Part shown: positions 8,371 to 14,407 of the stretch, piece after piece
How the letters are laid out: every line of letters begins with the position of its first letter
Position numbering within the stretch: the stretch's first letter is position 1
Origin: Porogramme epimiltina
Taxonomy: Eukaryota > Basidiomycota > Agaricomycetes > Polyporales > Polyporaceae
Length of the DNA stretch: 14,407 nt
NCBI GenBank assembly: GCA_900155495.1
Contig: FTLJ01000785.1
Location: 1 to 14,407 of the forward strand
Direction of reading: 5' to 3'
The notes under the pieces: generated by a model
The model's input: only the letters and a program-made list of their open reading frames with translations
Database searches by the model: none
What the model was told of the DNA's origin: nothing
Position numbers and translations under genes: made by a program

Positions 8371-9200
8371 CCAGCCTGTTGGCCACGAATCCCCTCGATG
8401 TCTCCCGTACGGCTCGCCAACAGTGATGCTTCTCAAGCACTCCGAGCGCCACTGCCCTGAACCCTCCAGTCCCTCGGGCCGATGCTTTTCCCCGCGTGGC
8501 TACTGGTGAGTGCCCTTATCCGTCTCTCTGTACGCTCCCCGCCCCCACCGCTGGGCTTACCAGATGTTCTCCCTCCCAACACAGCTCACCCTACCGATCT
8601 CCAGCGGTCTTTGTTTCCTCCGGCCCCACCCCTACGCCTGTTCTGTTGCACAATGACTATTCATTCGTCAAGTTGCTCGAATCTCGATGTCGACCATTTG
8701 GCCGTGTGCCTGTGACACGAAATGCTGGAGGGGATGGCCACATAGGGAACAGAACAGGGTCGCACGGAGAGTGGTGGAAGGGCGGTCGTCTCAGGTGCGT
8801 CCTCCTCCACTGCGTCCACCTCTTTCCCGCGTTCTCACAGTACAATCGTCGATCCTTGTTGCAGCCATGTCTGCACGCGCAGCTTCAAGCCTTCTGGCGT
8901 GCACACAAGGCCAGATTTACTGTCCGCACCGCGCCGCCTCGCGCAGGTACGTCATCCTTCTTTTGACCTTTTCTGTCCTTGGTCTCAGCGCGCCTCGTTC
9001 CCCGCCTTAAAACTTAGCATCAATCAATGTTACAGCTCTAGCTACCTACGCGTGCTCAGACGCACCAGCTTACGACCTACAGTCCACCAGAAAAACCCCG
9101 AGCGGATCTGTGGGATTAGGGCGGCGACCGAGGTGATATTGGTAGGTGGGGTTGTTTCGGTAAGCACCGCCTTCTTCAGTTCCTTTCTCACCGCACTCAG
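8371..9200 (+). other. Divergent spliced-looking region, unit A
   Basis: Intron-like segments are 8506-8563 (GTGAGT to TACCAG), 8795-8840 (CTCAG|GTGCGT to TTCTCACAG), 8947-9035 (GCAG|GTACGT to GTTACAG) and 9160-9200 (TTTCG|GTAAGC to CACTCAG). The first, second and fourth are matched in the left-edge copy and the fourth also in the HET-less unit. A frame at 8496-8966 stays open if unspliced (HNDYSFVKLLESR... near 8652) but crosses the splice signals, and no frame is shared with the other copies. The exon at 8841-8946 includes an ATG giving MSARAASSLLACTQGQIYC. It is unclear whether the unit makes protein. Confidence 0.45.
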
Positions 9201-9637
9201 ATATCATAGCCTTCATCCAGAATAAGATCCGCCTCGCATGACTCCTAGCCTGGCAGAAGATCGCGCCGTTCTCAGTTTAGTTCCATCTATTAACCCCCGA
9301 AGAGCGCGTCGTGGCTCATCAACATCCCTCAGCCACCACCCGCGCCGCGCTGCGCCTGAACTAAGGCCCCAAGGTCATGTTTCCACCTCATCGGACTTCC
9401 CCCACGGTGCATCCCCCCTTTCCGCCGCGCCCTCAAAAGGCTCGACCGCACGCTCGTGCGTGGCGTGTCGATACGACATGCGGCCCGCGTGCTGGCGCCG
9501 CCGTAGCGGGAAATCAAGGCAGCGCCGCTGCTGGCTCGCCGACCCCAAGGATGGCGCTTCGAACAGCCCCTTCATCAGGTACCGGCCAGCGGATGGCCTA
9601 CTCGTCTCCGTGTGGTGCTCGGCGCACCCGCCTGTGA
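9201..9637 (+). other. GC-rich stretch with short frames, no confident gene
   Basis: Frames at 9238-9708 and 9377-9637 are open but rich in Pro, Arg and Ser, as expected by chance in GC-rich DNA, and each ends without a recognisable domain. The second is in the same frame as the segment at 9638-9856, separated from it by a single TGA at 9635, so the two may be pieces of one decayed exon. Confidence 0.25.
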
Positions 9638-9856
9638 TGCGTCGAACGTCGCGGCTGGAGACATCACCCCGACAGAAGAGGAACGACGCGCTTCTTCACG
9701 ACCGATGAGCGCACCGGCACGCAGTCCACCCTGATAACGGCGAAGACGCGTGCGCCGGACGTGGAGAGGTGGTGGATGGCGGCGGCGGCGGCGGGATTTG
9801 GCGTGGTTGGCGGCGACGGGGACGGGTTGGGCATGTTGGCGGTGGTGTATGCGTGA
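9638..9856 (+). CDS. Unidentified C-terminal-like coding segment
   Basis: This frame is open after the TGA at 9635 and ends with TGA at 9854. It has no early ATG, but from about 9686 the composition is convincing: RFFTTDERTGTQSTL, then TRAPDVERWWM, an Ala run and a Gly-rich end (...GMLAVVYA). An exon starting after the acceptor-like CCGACAG at about 9667-9673 would fit this frame. It could be the last exon of the plus-strand unit in unit A or a remnant of another gene. The family is not recognised. Confidence 0.25.
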   Translation, partial: CVERRGWRHHPDRRGTTRFFTTDERTGTQSTLITAKTRAPDVERWWMAAAAAGFGVVGGDGDGLGMLAVVYA

Positions 9857-10145
9857 TCGGAACCGATGGTCAGCGGGCGGGCTGCTGCGTTGACGCGGGC
9901 GGTGTGTTATCCAACAATTGTAACGAGAGACATCGTCGACTATGATATGCGTCCTTTTGGTCGTGTAGACTCAATGGACAATCAGACAGACAGTGCGACA
10001 ACGTGAAATTAGGAAGAACTGTGTGTAGCATACATCCAAGTACAGATCCAGTATAGTGAGCCGCTGCCCCGAAAACACAGCAGTAAGCATTCAATATTCA
10101 GAAAGCAGACCTCACTAGGGGAATCTCCCGCGTATGTGCGGCCAA
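9857..10145. other. Intergenic stretch downstream of HET copy B
   Basis: This is A/T-richer than its surroundings and contains no convincing frame. It should hold the 3' end of HET copy B. No canonical AATAAA on the minus strand was found close to the stop codon. Confidence 0.35.
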
Positions 10146-13044
10146 CTAACCCCTCCACCGTGGATCAGGTTGATGGCCGTCTTGGTGCGGCACATAGTAT
10201 GTGTCCTGCCGTGCATATGCGCCTCTTGAGTATGTGTGCGCGGGATGTGCCGGGGTGAATGCCTGCCACCCAGAAGCTACTATGGCCGAGGGGCCGCTGG
10301 GGGCCCCCTGCGGTGTATACGCGACCTGCGTGTATGAAGGAGGAGACGAGGCCGGCGTGGGCGGAGAAGCGAAGGTCTGAGCGGCAGAGTGGTGGGATCC
10401 ATGCATAGAGCCCCAGGGTTGTGGAGCCACAGGCTGCACGAGGCGGTTGTCGGTGAGGGGAGCGTACTGCGTGTGAGTTGGCACTCTCGTCTGTACGAAT
10501 TCAGCGAGGGCGCGCTCGATGGCCTCCGAGATCAACTCGCGCATTTGCGCGCCGTGCGCTTCCTCCATTTCGCCCAACTCGCGACGGTGAGCTGTAGCCA
10601 TTTCGTGCATTTCGCGACGGTGGGCTGCCGCCATTTCGTCCATTCCGCGACGATAAGCCTCATTCATGGCGCGCATCTCGCGCTCGCGAGTCGCGTCGCG
10701 CTCCCGCAGACTTTCGTGCAGCTCGCAATCGCGTGCAGCATTTTGTGCCTTCAGTGTCTCGCGGAACTCGCGACGTAGGTCGCTGATGGCATCCGATACA
10801 TTGGTCCTGGTGTTTTCCTTGGAGATCATCGCCAGGTTGCGTGCCCCTTCGCGGCCCGCGGGGTGTTCACTGGTTATGGATAGATCGCAAAGGTCTTCAG
10901 CAATGGAGTCAACGGAGCTGGTATCACTCGAGCGGTGCGCGACGTGGAGACGGTTAGTCCTAAGGGCAGTGGTGGACCCGGAGTTGGTGGGGATAGAGGA
11001 ATGCCGGCGAGAGGACGAGGAAAAGGACGCTGGCGCGGAACTTCGTGAATTGGCTGTGGGACCTAACCTGGAAGCTACGTACTTGACAGGCCCTTGGGGG
11101 AAACGGCGGATAGGCTGTGGGAGGTAAATATTTGCCTTCTTCTGTATTTCCTCGTACCTGCACCCGACGAGCTCGAGGCCGAGCACGAGCGTCCGTTCTG
11201 GCGCGTGAGTGCACGGCGTGAACACGAGACGAATCGTGCGCTCCGCATCCACAAACTTGCGCGTGCCGTTGGGCCAGTTCGCGATATGGTCCATCGTGCA
11301 GTCGTGCACGTATTTTGGCCAGGGCTGCCCCCACGTCGCAATATGGTGCTGATCTGCCCATGCCCAGTGGCATGGATGCACCTCAGTCGACAACTTGTTG
11401 CACATCCCGAGGAGAATGCGAATCACCTCGGATGATGCTGGGCTGTCGTACGCAAGTACCATGGTGTCCTTCGACGCCGGCTCCCAGGATACCGTCCAGG
11501 TGCTGGGGAAGAACTGGAGTGCACCCAACGCCTGCACTAGCGTCCGGGGAACCCGGAATGCCGTGGGCGCAACGTCGGGAAGGAACCTTCGCAGGAGATG
11601 GGCGCCGTCTGTCCGTCCGGTCGTGGGCGGGTGGGCGGCGATGTAGATCTCGCGCCAGGTGGCAGCGACGGGGTTTCCGCGGAAGCGCAGGTTGTCGTCG
11701 TCGCCGCCGAGGCAGGCCAGCCTCATGGGCCCGTCACACCCGGATCCAGTTGGCAGACCAGTTGGCAGACGAAATGCCCACGAGACGTAGTAGAGCTTGC
11801 GGGATGGGCCCTGGGTCTGGTCGTTCGGAGGTGGATGGAGGAGGAGTCCGAGGCGTTCACCGTTATGCTGGCATGGGAGGACAGCGATGGTGACCCCGTT
11901 GACCTCCGCAACTGGGAAGTGGCATTTCATGCCATACGATGTGACCTCAAACGAGGGGACCTTGTCGTGGGCTTGACTGGGTGGGTTGTCCTTAGGCTAG
12001 TGGCGCATCGATTCAGATACGAGGTGGGAACGGGTTGCATATAGTGTACGATACACATACCTTGTCGTCGGGCAGTGAATTTGATGGAGTCGATGGATCT
12101 GCCAGCGAGGGTGTCCACAAGGAGGAGTGTGTGTTCGACCATCCCATAAACATACTCGGCGAGGGAGCAAATAGAAATATGGCCGGGATATCCGGATTGT
12201 GGCCGCGATGACTCTCAGATAGAGAGCCCTGTTCCTGATCATCGTGACTGGAGTAGTGGCAGGCGCCCCAAGCAAAAAGCGTCGCGTCGGTGCTCTGCCT
12301 CGCGAGCTCCGCCTGCAGCCGCTGGAATGCATGTCTTCCCTCCCCGTACATCGTCGGAATGTTGATGTCGAACAGTCCAAGCAGGCAGTACGCCTCGTCC
12401 TCCACCCGCGTCGTCTTGCGTTTCGCCGCCCAGGACATGCGCGTCGCGATCGATGCCTGGATTCGGAAGTCCCACTCGCGTGTGAGAAACCCCTCGTAGA
12501 TACCTGTGCACTGCCAGCTGGAGAGAGGGATTCGGAGATCGTATTTCGTCCCGATTTTCTCCCACTCCTGCGAAAAGAAAATGACGAACGCGGGGGCGAG
12601 GAGCTCTTGGAGCGTCCATCCCCGTGAATGCCATCGCGCCCTCTGAAACTTTGACCCTTCGGCGAACGGATCGTCGGCGTGGGGGACGTCCTCGAGATAG
12701 ACGTAACAGACTTCGGACAGGGCGTACCAGTTGAACATCGAGTTGATCGCCTCTGACAGCTCCGTGCTGCTTTCCTTGTTGATGCAGCATGAGTCGATCC
12801 AGATCCAGTCGTACCCGTCGCTCTCCGCGATCTCGCAGCATCGGCGTATCTTCTCCCCAACGCGGTCGCGCGGGTTTGATCTAGTGCCCTTGCATTGCTC
12901 AGTTATCTTTTGGACGTCCTGGAAGGTCTGCTCGCCTGCGGGATCCTGGGTCCAAGTGTGGGACAAGATCGCGTATCCTCCAGTGACGGCCGCGCAGTCG
13001 GGAAAGTTGTGGAGCTCAGCGCGAGCGGTGCTAAGGACCCACAT
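10146..13044 (-). CDS. HET-domain protein, copy B (944 aa, one intron, expanded coiled coil)
   Basis: Exon 1 is 13044-12061 (328 codons), the intron is 12060-11997 (64 bases, AAG|GTATGT to CACTAG|CCT, phase 0) and exon 2 is 11996-10146 (616 codons plus TAG). It is a tandem paralogue of the HET gene at 4954-7390, about 80-85% identical by eye over the HET region. Motifs are YAILSHTW (24-31), WIWIDSCCIN (80-89), RGWTLQELLAP (141-151) and EDEAYCLLGLFDIN (215-228). The post-intron globular domain starts at FEVTSYGMKCH and runs to about residue 615, followed by a Ser-rich linker. The coiled coil at about 735-830 is built largely of 11-residue repeats that copy A lacks, and a Pro/Tyr/Gly-rich tail of about 115 residues has no counterpart in A. 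A 12-base perfect tandem repeat adds LPTG at about 406-413. Its role is inferred from the family: a cell-death effector in allorecognition or defence. The function of the C-terminal parts is unknown. Confidence 0.9.
10545..10676 (-). repeat. 33-base tandem repeats inside the coiled coil of HET copy B
   Basis: Four consecutive 33-base units encode 11-residue units at residues 769-812: MRAMNEAYRRG, MDEMAAAHRRE, MHEMATAHRRE and LGEMEEAHGAQ. The preceding LRERDATRERE (758-768) fits the same period more loosely. The middle two units are the most alike at DNA level, each beginning with the plus-strand motif catttcg. An 11-residue period is typical of a hendecad coiled coil. Copy A has only about one comparable unit (KEAHDAQTRK), so the array grew after the genes split or was lost in A. 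Confidence 0.85.
11746..11769 (-). repeat. 12-base perfect tandem duplication in HET copy B
   Basis: The plus-strand unit CCAGTTGGCAGA occurs twice in a row. It adds four residues in frame (LPTG repeated) in a loop where copy A has a shorter segment around PTRSGYW. Because the frame is kept, it is a tolerated length change rather than damage. Confidence 0.85.
11997..12060 (-). other. Intron of HET copy B
   Basis: It is 64 bases with donor GTATGT and acceptor CACTAG, phase 0, at the same place and of the same length as in copy A. A branch-like CTGAA lies upstream of the acceptor. Splicing joins DDK to PKDNPPSQAH. Retention would end after 15 more residues, giving a 343 aa HET-only protein. 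Confidence 0.88.
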
Positions 13045-14035
13045 CGTTCTGGCTCTGGAAGTGGGAGTGATTAACGAGAGTGTCGCCGGAAAAGCTATGT
13101 TGACTCACTAGAACAGTGCAAAAGGCCTTTGTGTATCCTTTTGAGACCGGCGGGGTGGAAAGGTGGAGAGAAAGCGACAGATGTGAGGATGACGTCGGTT
13201 CGAGGGGACTCGGGGAGGTTACCGGTATGAGAAATGAGCAAAGCGTCGTCCCTATAGGATATATATACCAGTGGATCGAGCGCACAGCACACGCGCGGAA
13301 GCGGTGTGGACATTACGAGGTCTGGAAAGGCTATGTGGGCCAGTGTGCAGCTCTAATCGTATCAAAACTTTATAGAATAGCGTTGTTCCACGTACCTCAA
13401 TGGGGCGAGCTCATTGCTCTTCCCCATGCGCCAGCCTGAGTCTAGACGCGACGAGGGTCGCTGTGACAGGATGTGCACGATGTGAGGTTATTCTCCTTCG
13501 CCTGGTCTGACTTGACATTATTTCATGAGAACGCAAGAGAATGCACTGACTGACCCAGAGCGCCAATCTGTCACCACATCGTTCCGACTCTGACGTACGT
13601 GTCACTTGGAGAAGTTGGGCCGGCCATGCTTGCCCCAGACGAGTCTTGTTGGCACACCGCGGACAGTGATCATAGCGACGACGTCGAAAGGGGATTTATT
13701 ACGAGGAGCAGAGGACGCAGGGGCATACAGCATGCTACATAGGGAATGATCCGATCGGAGGACTGGTTCTGGAGGGCGGTCAGGACGGGGGCTGGGGGCG
13801 GTTGAGACGGGCGGAAGCGAAGAGAGAAGGGGTGAGGATGCTGGAATCGAGACGGAGGGTGGCGTGACGCTCCGTGGCTGGCTCCTCGAGGTGGACGTGC
13901 GCATATCGCTGGAGAGGTTCTTGGGCCAAGGGTTGACGTTGAGGGCGGTGAGGAAGGAAAGCGAGGCCGGTGCGCGCGACGGCCCGTGGCCGGGGGGCGA
14001 TCGTCGTCTTGGCGCCCGTGCCCGTTTTGTCCTCG
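13045..14035. repeat. Duplicated upstream/intergenic block, unit B
   Basis: This is the counterpart of 7391-8370, upstream of HET copy B. Similarity includes the segment just before the start codon, the ggtatgagaaa region near 13224, the cggaggactggt region near 13757 and the cttgggccaaggg core near 13921. Similarity to unit A stops abruptly after ttttgtcctcg at about 14035, where unrelated GC-rich sequence begins. Confidence 0.7.
13259..13267 (-). promoter_or_regulatory. TATA-like element upstream of HET copy B
   Basis: ATATATATA lies 215 bases before the copy B start codon. It is followed, reading the minus strand, by a CT-rich tract at about 13150-13185 of the kind seen near fungal transcription starts. 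The aligned place in unit A has lost the alternating TA run. Promoter function is inferred from position and composition only. Confidence 0.4.
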
Positions 14036-14088
14036 GATGTCCTGCTTAGGGTTCTGTGCACCTGATCATCACGCATCACCGGTCCCCC

Positions 14089-14122
14089 GGACCATGCATG
14101 TGGGCCCCCCCTTGCATGGTCC
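14089..14122. repeat. Perfect inverted repeat, 10-base arms
   Basis: Arms GGACCATGCA (14089-14098) and TGCATGGTCC (14113-14122) enclose a 14-base loop containing GGGCCC. It lies just past the point where similarity to unit A ends. Confidence 0.85.
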
Positions 14123-14186
14123 AATCGACCGCGTTCCGCCCCCAGTAGCCACTGCCAGTAGCACTACCAGTATCTCATTTCCTTAT

Positions 14187-14213
14187 ACAGTGAGGGGACA
14201 CCTCCCCCACTGT
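14187..14213. repeat. Inverted repeat with one bulge
   Basis: ACAGTGAGGGGA (14187-14198) pairs with TCCCCCACTGT (14203-14213) around a 4-base loop, with one unpaired base. It is the second of three hairpins in this end segment. Confidence 0.75.
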
Positions 14214-14227
14214 TTCCCGCGTCAAGT

Positions 14228-14253
14228 CCACCGCCGGCAATGGCCGGCGGTGG
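14228..14253. repeat. Perfect GC-rich hairpin, 11-base arms
   Basis: CCACCGCCGGC (14228-14238) and GCCGGCGGTGG (14243-14253) are perfect inverted copies around the loop AATG. This is a very stable stem and the third of the series. Confidence 0.9.
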
Positions 14254-14407
14254 CACGCGCTACGTCAGCACATCACGGCAAGGCGCGCCGCCATCAGCCG
14301 CCCGCCCGCACCACACCGCCCGCCCCCCGCCCCCCCCGGGCCCCGCTGTACCCCCCACGCCCGCCCCCGTCCCCCCCCCCCCCCCCTCCTTCTTGCGCCA
14401 CCTTTTT

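Larger units (their letters stand above)
14036..14407. other. Unrelated GC-rich end segment with a run of 16 C
   Basis: This has no similarity to the matching part of unit A (8350 onwards). It contains three hairpins and becomes almost pure C/G, with a 16-base C run at 14371-14386. It may be an inserted element, a rearrangement junction, or low-quality sequence near a contig end. Confidence 0.5.

Noticed and set aside
7921..8452. Two overlapping minus-strand frames of 171 and 175 codons upstream of HET copy A
   Set aside because: Both are Pro/Arg/Ser-rich, overlap each other, and do not keep a single frame when compared with the unit B and short-unit copies.
11997..12860. Long alternative minus-strand frame (287 codons) within HET copy B
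   Set aside because: It overlaps the true HET frame in another phase, is Ser/Arg-rich and low in complexity, and has no HET motifs.
14041..14055. Telomere repeat (TTAGGG near 14046)
   Set aside because: Only single, isolated TTAGGG words occur here and near 9114; there is no tandem run, so this is not a telomere.
14228..14263. Helitron 3' end (hairpin followed by a terminal motif)
   Set aside because: A strong hairpin is followed by CTAC rather than the expected CTRR, and no replication-helicase gene or 5' end was seen.

Overview
The window looks like nuclear DNA from a filamentous basidiomycete, most likely an agaricomycete of the polypore type. The reasons are very short introns (41-90 bases, and 64 bases in the two best genes), a GC-rich third codon position, CT-rich stretches ahead of genes, and HET (heterokaryon incompatibility) proteins that begin MWVLSTARAEL. 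I saw no bacterial operon, tRNA, rRNA, CRISPR array or intact transposon. The genus is an inference; no marker gene is present.

The window reads as a tandemly repeated locus. The complete unit is a HET gene on the minus strand, a roughly 1 kb upstream block shared between copies, and a divergent plus-strand region with conserved splice sites. Unit A (about 4954-9856) and unit B (10146 to the right end) each carry a complete HET gene: 4954-7390 (790 aa) and 10146-13044 (944 aa). Their start codons lie 5654 bases apart, and each has one phase-0 intron of exactly 64 bases at the same place. A shorter unit (about 1771-4125) keeps part of the upstream block and part of the divergent region but has no HET gene; a 5'-incomplete ORF (1771-2448, minus) sits in its place. 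The left edge (1 to about 1000) matches the divergent region of unit A, which predicts another HET gene just outside the window. Unit B's divergent region is cut at about 14035, where unrelated GC-rich, hairpin-rich sequence begins.

Each HET protein has an N-terminal HET domain (about residues 24-150), the EDEAYCLLGLFDIN...YGEG segment usual after it, then after the intron a globular domain starting at FEVT-YGMKC, a Ser/Pro-rich linker and a coiled coil. In copy B the coiled coil is expanded by 11-residue (33-base) repeats and followed by a Pro/Tyr-rich tail. HET-domain proteins are known in fungi as effectors of non-self recognition and regulated cell death. The array is plausibly an expanding and decaying set of such sensors, but no partner or trigger can be read from the sequence.

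The most unusual part is the divergent plus strand. Three copies share a 41-43 base intron-like segment with the same flanks, and two share further splice sites, while reading frames are not kept between copies. That fits a spliced noncoding transcript or a decayed gene family duplicated together with the HET genes.
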